Below, piece by piece: positions 48,236 through 57,832 of a stretch of DNA of 64,000 nucleotides; position 1 is the stretch's first letter, and the number at the start of each line of letters is the position of its first letter. The stretch lies in contig CALRPY020000009.1 in NCBI GenBank assembly GCA_943370145.1, forward strand, positions 1-64,000. Reading direction: 5' to 3'. The notes beneath the pieces are model-generated. The model saw only the letters and a program-made list of their open reading frames with translations. It had not been told where the DNA came from and made no database searches. The translations under genes and the position numbers were made by a program. This DNA comes from Ga0077536 sp943370145. Lineage in GTDB: Bacteria > Pseudomonadota > Gammaproteobacteria > Ga0077536.

Positions 48236-50203
48236 TCAGGCTTCTTGCGCCGCCACGCCGGCGGCGGGCTCGCTGGCCTTCAGGCGATAGCGGCGATCGG
48301 TGGCGGCGACGAGCCCGCCCGCGGCCATCAGCACGGCGCCCAGCCAGATCCAGCGGATGTAGGCCTTGTAATGGAGGCGCACGCTCCACGCCCCACCCTC
48401 GAGCGGCTCGCCCAGTGACACGTAGAGATCGCGGGTGAAGCCGGCATCGATGCCGGCCTCGGTCATCGGCATGCCGCGCACCTTGTAGAAGCGCTTCTGC
48501 GGGCGCAGTTCAGCGACCGTCTCGCCCTTGCGGGTGACGACGAACAGCGCCTCGTCGGCCTGGAAATTGGGCCCGCTGAATTCGTTCAGGGACTCGAAGC
48601 GGAACGCGTAGCCACCAAGGTCCACGCTGTCGCCCGGCGCCATGCGCTCGTGGCGATCGACGCTCATCGCGCCGGTCAGGCACACGCCGGCGATCGTCAT
48701 CGCGAAGCCGCAGTGCGCAATGACCTGCCCGACGAAGCCGCGCGGCTGCGCGAACAGGGCCGCGAGCGGCGACGCGCGACCCGCGCAGCGCTGCCACACG
48801 CCCACCACCGTCGAGGCCACAACCCACAGCGCGAGCGCGAGGCCGATGGCCGCCGTGCTGCGGGTGGGGCCGTCGAGCACGAACAGCGCGCAGACGCCGA
48901 GCAGCAGCGCGGCGCCCGCCGCATAGCGCAGCTGGCCCCACAGGCGGCGGAAACTGTCTTCGCGCCAGCGCGCGAACTGGCCCCAGCCGAGCGCGAGCGC
49001 CAGCGGCATCATCAGCAGGCCGAAGACGAGGTTGAAGTAGGGCGGTCCGACCGAAATCTTGCCCAGCCCAAGCGCATCGAGCACCAGCGGGTAGAGCGTG
49101 CCGAGCAGGATGGTCGCGGTCGACACGGCGAGCAGCAGTGAATTAGCGAGCAGGAAGGTCTCGCGCGACACCGGCTCGTAGCTGCCGCCAGCCAGCACCT
49201 GCGGGCCGCGCCACGCGTAGAGCGCGAGCGAACCGCCTACGGCCACGCCGAGGATGCCGAGCACGAACACACCGCGCGCCGGATCGGTGGCGAAGGCGTG
49301 CACCGAGGTCAGCACGCCGGAGCGCACGAGGAAGGTGCCGAGAAGGCTCAGCGAGAAGGCGCCAATCGCAAGCAGCACCGTCCAGCTCTTGAAGGTGCCG
49401 CGCTTGTCGGTGACCGCCAGCGAATGGATGAGCGCGGTGCCGAGCAGCCACGGCATGAACGACGCGTTCTCGACCGGATCCCAGAACCACCAGCCGCCCC
49501 AGCCGAGCTCGTAGTAGGCCCACCAGCTGCCGAGCGCGATGCCGAGGGTCAGGAACAGCCAGGCGGTCAGGGCCCAGGGCCGTGCCCAGCGCGCCCAGCC
49601 CGGCGTCAGCCGCCCGCTGACGAGCGCCGCGATCGCGAAGGCGAAGGGCACGGCGAAGCCGACGTAGCCCATGTAGAGCATCGGGGGATGGATGATGAGG
49701 CCCGGGTCCTGCAGCAGCGGGTTGAGATCCGCGCCGTCCAGCGGCGCGGGCAGCCCGCGCGCGAACGGGTTCGACGTGAAGAGCATGAACAGCAGGAAGG
49801 CGACGCTGACCAGGCCCATCACCGCGGTCACGATGCCGGCGATGTCGCTCGGCAGTTCGCGGTCACGCAGCGTCACGGCCAGCGTCCAGCCGGCGAGGAT
49901 CAGCGCCCACAGCAGCAGTGAACCCTCGTGCGCGCCCCAGGTGGCCGAGACGCGATAAGGCCAGGGCAGCGCGGAATTCGAGTTCTGCGCGACGTACAGC
50001 AGCGAGAAGTCGTTGACGAGGAAGGCGTGAATCAGCACCGCGAAGGCCGCGAACAGGCACGCGAACTGCACGCGCGCCGCCGGGCGCGCCATCGCAAGCC
50101 ACGCCGCGTCCCGCCGCCACAGGCCGACGGCGGGGAACACCACCTGCACCACCGCCAGGGCGAGTGCGAGCACGCACAGGAACAGACCGATTTCGGGAAT
50201 CAT
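48236..50203 (-). CDS. ccmF: Haem lyase subunit CcmF
   Basis: The core of the system I haem ligase, an inner-membrane protein that joins haem from holo-CcmE to apocytochrome c. The 655-residue product has about fifteen hydrophobic helices. The tryptophan-rich haem-handling WWD segment is visible as GWGGWWFWDPVENASFMPWL (about 230-250), and the family start WGAHEGSLLLWALIL lies near residue 90. A periplasmic loop near the C-terminus carries the usual domain (VTRKGETVAELRPQKRFY). The ATG overlaps the ccmE stop by four bases. Confidence 0.97.
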   Translation of the reverse strand: MIPEIGLFLCVLALALAVVQVVFPAVGLWRRDAAWLAMARPAARVQFACLFAAFAVLIHAFLVNDFSLLYVAQNSNSALPWPYRVSATWGAHEGSLLLWALILAGWTLAVTLRDRELPSDIAGIVTAVMGLVSVAFLLFMLFTSNPFARGLPAPLDGADLNPLLQDPGLIIHPPMLYMGYVGFAVPFAFAIAALVSGRLTPGWARWARPWALTAWLFLTLGIALGSWWAYYELGWGGWWFWDPVENASFMPWLLGTALIHSLAVTDKRGTFKSWTVLLAIGAFSLSLLGTFLVRSGVLTSVHAFATDPARGVFVLGILGVAVGGSLALYAWRGPQVLAGGSYEPVSRETFLLANSLLLAVSTATILLGTLYPLVLDALGLGKISVGPPYFNLVFGLLMMPLALALGWGQFARWREDSFRRLWGQLRYAAGAALLLGVCALFVLDGPTRSTAAIGLALALWVVASTVVGVWQRCAGRASPLAALFAQPRGFVGQVIAHCGFAMTIAGVCLTGAMSVDRHERMAPGDSVDLGGYAFRFESLNEFSGPNFQADEALFVVTRKGETVAELRPQKRFYKVRGMPMTEAGIDAGFTRDLYVSLGEPLEGGAWSVRLHYKAYIRWIWLGAVLMAAGGLVAATDRRYRLKASEPAAGVAAQEA

Positions 50204-50652
50204 GGCGCGGGCCTCGTCAGCGTGGCGTCCGGGCCGGGGTGGCCCAGTGCCTCGGCGACCTCGGGTGGCATGTAGTTCTCGTCATGCTTGGCGAGCACCT
50301 CGCGCGCGGCGAACACGCCGTCGGGCCCGAGCTGGCCGTTGGCGACGATGCCCTGGCCTTCGCGGAAGAGGTCGGGAAGGATGCCGTCGTAGCGCACGGT
50401 GACCTGCTGTTTCAGGTCGCTGAGCGTGAACTCCACCTCGAGCTGATCGGGGGCGCGCTTGACGCTGCCGGCGACGACCAGCCCGCCGATGCGGAAATCG
50501 CGCGCCGCCGGCGCCTTGCCGGCCGCGACGTCGCTGGGGCTGTAGAAGTACATGAGGTTCTGGTTGAAGGCGTTGAGGATCAGCGCCGTGGCCACGCCCA
50601 TGCCCACCACCAGCAGGCCTATCGTCAGCATGCGCTTGCGCCGCGGCGTCAT
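50200..50652 (-). CDS. ccmE: Haem chaperone CcmE
   Basis: A periplasmic haem chaperone that carries haem covalently on a His and hands it to CcmF. The 150-residue product has an N-terminal anchor (LTIGLLVVGMGVATALIL) and an OB-fold beta domain (RIGGLVVAGSVKR...VTVRYDGILPDLFREGQGIVA). The haem-binding His lies in AKHDENYMPPE (about 121-131), the H-x-x-x-Y type of gammaproteobacteria. It overlaps ccmD and ccmF by four bases each. Confidence 0.97.
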   Translation of the reverse strand: MTPRRKRMLTIGLLVVGMGVATALILNAFNQNLMYFYSPSDVAAGKAPAARDFRIGGLVVAGSVKRAPDQLEVEFTLSDLKQQVTVRYDGILPDLFREGQGIVANGQLGPDGVFAAREVLAKHDENYMPPEVAEALGHPGPDATLTRPAP

Positions 50653-50822
50653 GCGGGGCCCTGCCGGTTGCGGGCGCGCGCGGCGAGCGTGCGCATCACC
50701 TGCTTTTCGCGGCGCAGCGGCTGCACGATGTTCCAGGCCAGCACTGCGGCCGCCAGTGCATAGGAAGTCCAGACGTAGGCGGCGTAGCCACCCATCGCGA
50801 AGAAGTCATGCAGGGATTTCAT
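50649..50822 (-). CDS. ccmD: Haem exporter protein CcmD
   Basis: A 57-residue membrane peptide that holds CcmE to the CcmABC release complex. It begins MKSLHDFFAMGGYAAYVW, the conserved CcmD start. One transmembrane helix follows (TSYALAAAVLAWNIV), then a basic cytoplasmic tail (LRREKQVMRTLAARARNR). Its ATG overlaps the ccmC stop and its TGA overlaps the ccmE ATG, so all three are coupled. The position between ccmC and ccmE confirms the call. Confidence 0.93.
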   Translation of the reverse strand: MKSLHDFFAMGGYAAYVWTSYALAAAVLAWNIVQPLRREKQVMRTLAARARNRQGPA

Positions 50823-51565
50823 CGGGAATCGGCTCCGAGCGTGAGTTCACGCACCCAGGTCGTGTGCTGTTCGAACTCGAGTATCTCGCATCGGGTGCGC
50901 ACGAGCAGCACCGCGGCGAACAGGGTTTTGAAGGCCAGCGTCATCGCGAGCAGGGGGATCAGCATGGAGGTCGCGATCGACGGCGTGTCGAATTTCGTCA
51001 CCGTCGGGCCCTGGTGCAGCGTGCTCCACCATTCGACCGAGTAATGGATGATCGGGATGTTGACCACGCCGACGATCGCAAGCACCGCGCCGGCGCGGGC
51101 CGCCGCGCGACGGTCCTCGATGGCGGACTGCAGCGCGAGGTAGCCGAGATACAGGAACAGCAGGATGAGTTCCGAGGAGAGGCGCGCGTCCCACACCCAC
51201 CAGGTGCCCCACATCGGCTTGCCCCACAGCGAGCCGGTGGCCAGTGCGAGAAAGGTGAAGGATGCGCCGAGCGGCGCGCACGAGCGGGCGATGATGTCGC
51301 CCATCTTCACCTTCCAGATGAGGCCCACCGCGCCGGCGCCGGCCATCACCATGTAGACGAACATCGACAGCCAGGCGCTTGGCACGTGGATGTAGATGAT
51401 CCGGAAGCTGTCGCCCTGTTGGTAATCGGCCGGGGCCAGCACCAGCCCGCCGACGAGGCCCACCACGAACAGCACGGCACTGAGGCCGAAGAGCCAGGGG
51501 CTCAGGCGCCGGGCGAACGCGTGGAAGTAGGGGGGGGAAGCGAACTTGTGGAAGCGGTCGAACAT
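50819..51565 (-). CDS. ccmC: Haem-handling membrane protein CcmC
   Basis: An inner-membrane protein that attaches haem to CcmE. The 248-residue product has six helices and the tryptophan-rich WWD motif of the haem-handling family (WGTWWVWDARLSSELIL, about 123-139). It also has the flanking His residues in YIHVPSAWLS and NIPIIHYSVEWWSTLHQ. The start is ATG 51565, in keeping with homologues; an upstream in-frame codon at 51586 is less likely. It lies 42 bases after ccmB and overlaps ccmD. Confidence 0.96.
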   Translation of the reverse strand: MFDRFHKFASPPYFHAFARRLSPWLFGLSAVLFVVGLVGGLVLAPADYQQGDSFRIIYIHVPSAWLSMFVYMVMAGAGAVGLIWKVKMGDIIARSCAPLGASFTFLALATGSLWGKPMWGTWWVWDARLSSELILLFLYLGYLALQSAIEDRRAAARAGAVLAIVGVVNIPIIHYSVEWWSTLHQGPTVTKFDTPSIATSMLIPLLAMTLAFKTLFAAVLLVRTRCEILEFEQHTTWVRELTLGADSR

Positions 51566-51607
51566 GCGGCTCGAGTGTGTCTTCAACGTTACGGACAGGC
51601 GCCCGGT

Positions 51608-52303
51608 TCAGCCGAGCCGCGCGCGCAGCGCGGCGGCGGTCGCCCACGGTGTCAGGGTCAGCGCAAGGACCGACAGGCCAGACAACAGGAACATTTCGGC
51701 TTCGACCGGCAGGCCCAGCGCCGCGTTCCGTGCCGCAGAGGTCCCGAAAATGAGCACCGGAATGTACATTGGAAGGGTGATCAGTGCCAGCAGGAGGGTC
51801 CCCCCGCGCAGGCCTACCGTCAGCGCACTGGCCAGCGCGCCGATCAGTGACAGCACCGGGCTGCCGAGCAGCAGTCCCAGCAGCAGCGCGCGCAAGGTCA
51901 CGGTGTCGAGTCCGAACAGCGCGCACAGCAGGCCGCCGAGCACCAGCAGGGGCGCGGCACTGGTCAGCCAGTGGGCGCCCGCCTTCATCAGCGCGAGCAG
52001 CGCGAGCGGCTGCGGCGACAGCGCCAGCAGTTCGAGGCTGCCATCGGCGTGATCCGCCGCGAAGACCTCGGGCAGCGTCAGGGTCATCGACAGCAGCACC
52101 GCCACCCAGCAGATCGACGGCAGCAGCACGCGCAGCGTCTGCTCCGACGGGCCGATCGCGAGCGGGAACAGGTAGACCGTGATCGCGAAGAACACGAGCG
52201 GCTGCAGGATCTCGCTGCGACGGCGCCACGCCCGCGTGAGGTCCCGGGCGAACACCGCGCGCGCCGCGCCCAGGGCGGAACCCGGGGTGGAGCGGCTGTT
52301 CAT
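51608..52303 (-). CDS. ccmB: Haem exporter permease CcmB
   Basis: Membrane subunit of the CcmAB ABC complex, which uses ATP to release holo-CcmE from CcmC. The 231-residue product has six hydrophobic helices. The family segments include LQPLVFFAITVYLFPLAIGP and ADHADGSLELLALSP. The ATG overlaps the ccmA stop by four bases. Confidence 0.95.
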   Translation of the reverse strand: MNSRSTPGSALGAARAVFARDLTRAWRRRSEILQPLVFFAITVYLFPLAIGPSEQTLRVLLPSICWVAVLLSMTLTLPEVFAADHADGSLELLALSPQPLALLALMKAGAHWLTSAAPLLVLGGLLCALFGLDTVTLRALLLGLLLGSPVLSLIGALASALTVGLRGGTLLLALITLPMYIPVLIFGTSAARNAALGLPVEAEMFLLSGLSVLALTLTPWATAAALRARLG

Positions 52304-52953
52304 GGCGCGGGCCTGTCGCCGAACTCGAAGCGGCGCAGGTACTGCGGCGGCACGTCGAGGGGGTGATGGGTGGAGACGACCGCGACGCCGCCGCGCCGCG
52401 CGTGGCCGGTGAGCAGGTCGTCGACGAGCGCGCGGCCCGCCGCGTCCAGCGCCGTCAACGGCTCGTCCATGATCCAGAGCGGGCAGTCCAGGGCGACGAA
52501 GCGGGCGAGCGCGAGGCGTTGGCGCTGGCCCGCGGACAGGCGCCGGGCCGCCGCGTCGCCAAGCCCGGCGAGGCCCACGGCCGCGATGGCCTCGGGCACG
52601 CCGAGGGCCGGGCGGCCGGCACCCAGTGCCAGCATGTAGGCAAGGTTCTCGGTGACCGACAGGAAGCCGGTCACGCCGGGCAGGTGGCCCAGGTAGCAGA
52701 GATCCTCGCGCAGCGCCTCACAGCCGACCTGGACTTCCTGCTCGCGCCAGAGCAGGCGGCCGCCCGCCGCCGGAGCGAGGCCGGCCAGGATCTTCAGCAG
52801 GCTGGTCTTCCCGGCGCCGTTGGCGCCGACGATCTGCCAGATCTCACCGGCGCCGGCGCGCAGGGACAGACCGTCGAAAATCAGTTCGTCGCCGCGCATG
52901 CACGCGAGGTCGTGCGCGACCAGCGCCGGCGCGTTGGCATCGGGAGGGCTCAC
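52300..52953 (-). CDS. ccmA: Haem exporter ATP-binding protein CcmA
   Basis: The ATPase of the CcmAB complex and first gene of the operon. The 217-residue product has Walker A (GANGAGKTSLLK), a Q-loop region and the ABC signature LSAGQRQRLALAR. Walker B is LWIMDEP and the switch His lies in VVSTHH. The start is GTG 52953, which gives the usual N-terminus; upstream in-frame codons exist but extend past the family start. No strong Shine-Dalgarno was seen. The operon promoter should lie in or before the upstream 53033 gene. Confidence 0.95.
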   Translation of the reverse strand: MSPPDANAPALVAHDLACMRGDELIFDGLSLRAGAGEIWQIVGANGAGKTSLLKILAGLAPAAGGRLLWREQEVQVGCEALREDLCYLGHLPGVTGFLSVTENLAYMLALGAGRPALGVPEAIAAVGLAGLGDAAARRLSAGQRQRLALARFVALDCPLWIMDEPLTALDAAGRALVDDLLTGHARRGGVAVVSTHHPLDVPPQYLRRFEFGDRPAP

Positions 52954-53032
52954 TGATGGCGACGGCGCTGCTTCTTCCGTGGTCGGTCGGTCGAGGGCGG
53001 GTTCGAACCGCCGCGCAAGGTTCCGGGACGGC

Positions 53033-53443
53033 TCAGCCCCGGCCGCCCAAACCGCCGAAACCGCCACCGGGCAGTCCGCCCGGCATGCCTGACGGCCCCT
53101 TGCCGGGCACGACGATGCGCGAGGCTTCCTCGCGCGCCATTTCCTTCGCGCGCTCGTTCAGGCGCTCGATGGCCTCACGCACGCCTTGCGGGAACTGGTC
53201 GAGGGCGTCTTTCAGGTTGTCGACTTCAAGCGGGAACTGCACCGGGATTGGCCCCATCTGCGTCATGAGCGTGGTATCGCCGATGAAAAGGCGCTTGCGC
53301 GCCGAGTCCTCCACGCCATCGACGGTGACCGGGATCAGCACCCGGACGGAGGCCGCGTGCAGGTCGGTGTACGACTCTTCGCGATAGAGATTGTCGACGT
53401 CCACACTCATCGACTCTGCGGGCTGGGACGGGCGGGTGGCCAT
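53033..53443 (-). CDS. Hypothetical protein with Gly-rich tail, upstream of ccmA
   Basis: A 136-residue cytoplasmic protein of unknown function. A folded part of about 100 residues contains LYREESYTDLHAASVRVLIPV, GDTTLMTQMGPIPVQFPLE and a charged helix (EAIERLNERAKEMAREEASR). A flexible tail with repeated GGL/GGF follows. There is no signal peptide. ATG 53443 has GAGGAG upstream, so it is expressed. It ends 80 bases before ccmA on the same strand and could be transcribed with the ccm operon, but I cannot tie it to haem handling. Confidence 0.7.
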   Translation of the reverse strand: MATRPSQPAESMSVDVDNLYREESYTDLHAASVRVLIPVTVDGVEDSARKRLFIGDTTLMTQMGPIPVQFPLEVDNLKDALDQFPQGVREAIERLNERAKEMAREEASRIVVPGKGPSGMPGGLPGGGFGGLGGRG

Positions 53444-53514
53444 GCGGCGGCTCCTCAGGTTTGGTTGCGGGCAATACTAAGGACTGGGGCGGGGAGTGTC
53501 ACGGCCGACGATCT

Positions 53515-53650
53515 TCACCTCTCCCGCACTGGGAAAGGTCGGCCGCGCAGCGGCCGGGTGAGGGTCGTCTCCGTTCGGCGCAGCGCCGGCGCATGTCTCC
53601 CTCACCCGCCGCCTTCGGCGTCGACCGCTCCCGGGCGGGAGAGGTGAAGA
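53515..53650. repeat. Dispersed GC-rich intergenic repeat module (copy 8)
   Basis: A complete copy: 'acctctcccgcactgggaaagg', 'gccgcgcagcggccgggtgagg', the 'ttcggcgcagcgccggcgc' core, 'ctcacccgccgccttcggcg', and 'accgctcccgggcgggagagg'. It lies between the divergent 53033 gene and the polysaccharide locus. Confidence 0.75.
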
Positions 53651-53790
53651 CAGGCCGACCGCTCGATCAAGCCGCCTTCAAGCTTTCCCGCCGCCGGCCG
53701 CAAACGGCTGACAGCCTTGCGCTTTGTAACAGCCGGGCGCTGAACCCGCGTGTAGAATGCGGCCTCCACAGGGATCGACAAGAGGTCATG

Positions 53791-54797
53791 ATGCGAATTC
53801 TGGTTACCGGCGCAGCCGGCTTCATTGGTGCGCGACTGAGCGAACGCCTGCTGGCGCGCGGCGACGAAGTGATCGGAATCGACAACCTCAACGACTACTA
53901 CGACCCCACCCTGAAAGAAGCGCGCCTCGCGCGCCTGACCCCGCACCCCAGATTCGAATTCCATCGCCTCGACATCGCCGAACGCGCGGCGATGGTGCGG
54001 GCCTTCGACAGCATCCGGCCCCAGCGCGTGGTCAATCTCGCGGCCCAGGCTGGCGTGCGCTATTCGCTGGAGAACCCGCACGCCTACGTCGACGCGAACG
54101 TCGTCGGTTTCGTCAACGTGCTGGAAGGCTGCCGCGCCGTCGGCGTCGAACACCTGGTCTACGCGTCCACCAGTTCCGTGTACGGCGCGAACACGCGCAT
54201 GCCGTTCTCCGTGCACGACAACGTCGACCACCCGCTGTCGCTGTACGCGGCAACCAAGAAAGCCAATGAACTGATGGCGCACACCTACAGTGCGCTGTTC
54301 GGGCTGCCGACCACGGGCCTGCGCTTCTTCACGGTCTACGGGCCGTGGGGTCGCCCGGACATGTCGCTGTTCATGTTCACGAAGAAGATGCTCGAGGGCG
54401 AGCCCATCGACGTCTTCAACTACGGCAACCACCGGCGCGATTTCACCTATGTCGACGACATCGTCGAAGGCGTGATCCGCACGCTAGACCACGTTGCGAC
54501 ACCGGACCCGGACTGGCGCAGCGATGCGCCCGACCCGGCCACCGCCGCCGCGCCTTATCGCCTCTACAACATCGGCGCCAACGCCCCCGTGCCCCTGATG
54601 GACTTCATCGGCGCGCTGGAGGAGTGCCTCGGGGTGGAGGCCAAGAAGAATTTCCTGCCGCTGCAGGCCGGCGATGTCCCCGACACCTACGCCGACGTCT
54701 CCGCGCTGGTGGCTGACGTCGGCTACAAGCCGGCCACGCCAATCAAGGTGGGCATCGCGAATTTCGTCTCCTGGTATAAAGAGTATTACGGCATCAA

Positions 54798-54801
<4 letters not shown>
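53791..54801 (+). CDS. NAD-dependent epimerase, UDP-glucuronate 4-epimerase type
   Basis: A 336-residue extended SDR that interconverts UDP-glucuronate and UDP-galacturonate. It has the cofactor motif VTGAAGFIGARLSERLL, the Thr/Ser site STSSVYG and the catalytic YAATKKANE. GLRFFTVYGPWGRPDMSLFMF and the closing WYKEYY are typical of the uronate epimerases (CapI/LspL type). ATG 53791 lies five bases from AGAGG, with ATG 53788 an alternative. The stop overlaps the start of the next gene by four bases. Its substrate would come from the UDP-glucose dehydrogenase two genes downstream. Confidence 0.9.
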
Positions 54802-56084
<1,283 letters not shown>

Positions 56085-56088
56085 CGCC

Positions 56089-57393
56089 ATGCGCGTAGTG
56101 ATGATCGGTACCGGTTACGTCGGCCTCGTGTCGGGCACCTGCTTCGCCGAGTTCGGCGCCGATGTGTGCTGCGTCGATGTCGACGAGCGCAAGGTCGAGC
56201 GGCTGAAGAATGGCGAAATCCCGATTTACGAGCCGGGGCTCGACGACCTGGTTGCGAAGAACGTGCGCGAGGGGCGGCTGGCGTTCACCACCCGCCTGGG
56301 CGACGTCGCAGGTGACGCCGACCTCATCTTCATCGCGGTCGGCACGCCGAGCCGCCGCGGTGACGGCTTCGCGGACCTGTCCTTCGTCTACGAGGCCGCG
56401 CGCCAGCTGGCGCCGCACCTGCGTGGCTATACGGTCATCGTCGACAAGTCGACCGTGCCGGTGGGCACCGCGCGCAACGTCTCGCGCCTCATTCGTGAGA
56501 CCAACCCGGATGCCGACTTCGACGTTGCGTCCAACCCCGAATTCCTGCGCGAGGGCGCTGCGATCTCGGACTTCATGCGTCCGGACCGCGTGGTCATCGG
56601 CGTCGAGAGCCCGCGCGCCGAGAAGCAGCTGCGCGAGCTGTACCGCCCGCTGAACCTGATCGAGGCGCCGATCCTCGTCACCGGCCTCGAAAGCGCGGAG
56701 CTCATCAAGTACGCGGCGAACGCCTTCCTCGCGACGAAGATCAGCTTCATCAACGAGATCTCGATGCTGTGCGAGTCCGTCGGCGCCGACGTCCACGCCG
56801 TGGCCAAGGGCATGGGCATGGACAAGCGCATCGGCGGCAAATTCCTGCATGCGGGCCCCGGTTACGGGGGTTCGTGCTTCCCGAAAGACACCCAGGCACT
56901 CGTGCGCATCGCGCAGGAGCACGGGGTGTCGAGCCGCATCGTGGAGTCCGTGATCGAGGTCAACGCGGCGCAGAAGGCGCGCATGATCAAGAAGATCCGC
57001 GAGGCCCTGGGCGGCAGCGAAGCCGGTAAGCGCATCGGCGTGCTGGGCCTGACCTTCAAGCCCGAGACCGACGACATGCGCGACGCGCCGGCGCTGTCCA
57101 TCCTGCCACCGCTGATGGAGAAGGGCGCAAAAATCCGCGCCCACGATCCGCAGGGCGTGCACGAAGCGAAGACCATGCTGCCGGCCGACGTCGAATACTG
57201 CGACGACATCTACAGCGTATTCGACGACGTCGACGCCGTGGTGCTGCTGACCGAATGGAACGTCTACCGCGGCCTCGACCTCGCGCGCGCCGGCAAGGCG
57301 ATGCGCGAGCGTGTGTTCATCGACCTGCGCAACGTCTACGAGCGGGAGTCGATGGCCAGCCACGGGTTCAGGTATTACTGCGTCGGGCGGTGA
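56089..57393 (+). CDS. ugd: UDP-glucose 6-dehydrogenase
   Basis: A 434-residue enzyme oxidising UDP-glucose to UDP-glucuronate. Visible motifs are MIGTGYVGLVSGTCFAEFG (NAD), DKSTVPVGTA and NPEFLREGAAISDFM, with the catalytic Cys in GPGYGGSCFPKDT. GLTFKPETDDMRDAP follows. Family length is about 430-450. It starts five bases after the preceding dehydrogenase stop, so the three genes form an operon. Its product feeds the uronate epimerase at the head of the operon. Confidence 0.95.
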   Translation: MRVVMIGTGYVGLVSGTCFAEFGADVCCVDVDERKVERLKNGEIPIYEPGLDDLVAKNVREGRLAFTTRLGDVAGDADLIFIAVGTPSRRGDGFADLSFVYEAARQLAPHLRGYTVIVDKSTVPVGTARNVSRLIRETNPDADFDVASNPEFLREGAAISDFMRPDRVVIGVESPRAEKQLRELYRPLNLIEAPILVTGLESAELIKYAANAFLATKISFINEISMLCESVGADVHAVAKGMGMDKRIGGKFLHAGPGYGGSCFPKDTQALVRIAQEHGVSSRIVESVIEVNAAQKARMIKKIREALGGSEAGKRIGVLGLTFKPETDDMRDAPALSILPPLMEKGAKIRAHDPQGVHEAKTMLPADVEYCDDIYSVFDDVDAVVLLTEWNVYRGLDLARAGKAMRERVFIDLRNVYERESMASHGFRYYCVGR

Positions 57394-57430
57394 TCTCTCC
57401 TCGTCCGCATGCGGCGCGCGCCACCGAGGG

Positions 57431-57760
57431 GAGAAAAGGTGTCAGATTTCAAATCTGACACCTTTTCTCTCCATTCTTCGCCTCTCCCGCCCCGGGAGAG
57501 GCCGCGCGCAGCGCGGGTGAGGGTGGTCTCAGACTGGCGCAGCGCCAGCTGACGCGCCACTCAACCGCCGCCTTCGGCGTAGGAGAGAAAAGGTGTCAGA
57601 TTTCAAATCTGACACCTTTTCTCCCCATTCTCCGCCTCTTCCGCCCCGGTAGAGGCCGCGCGCAGCGCGGGTGAGGGTGGTCTCAGACTGGCGCAGCGCC
57701 AGCTGACGCGCCACTCACCCGTCCGCTTCGCGGCCGGCCTCTCCCGCGGGAGAGGCGAAG
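57431..57760. repeat. Tandemly duplicated composite repeat (palindrome plus GC-rich module)
   Basis: The 39-base palindrome GAGAAAAGGTGTC...GACACCTTTTCTC occurs at 57431-57469 and again at 57585-57623. Each copy is followed by the GC-rich module ('cctctcccgccccgggagagg', 'gccgcgcgcagcgcgggtga', 'ctcagactggcgcagcgcc'). The whole unit is repeated with a period of 154 bases and few differences. It fills the gap between ugd and the O-acyltransferase gene. Confidence 0.92.
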
Positions 57761-57832
57761 AACATCGGGGTACAAATCCCTACCGGTTCTTCTGCATAAT
57801 CCGCCCCTTACCAGCGCGCGGGCAGTCCGACC

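Noticed and set aside
53700..53760. TAGAAT at about 53751 as a -10 of the polysaccharide operon
   Set aside because: No -35 hexamer at a usable distance; too weak to list.
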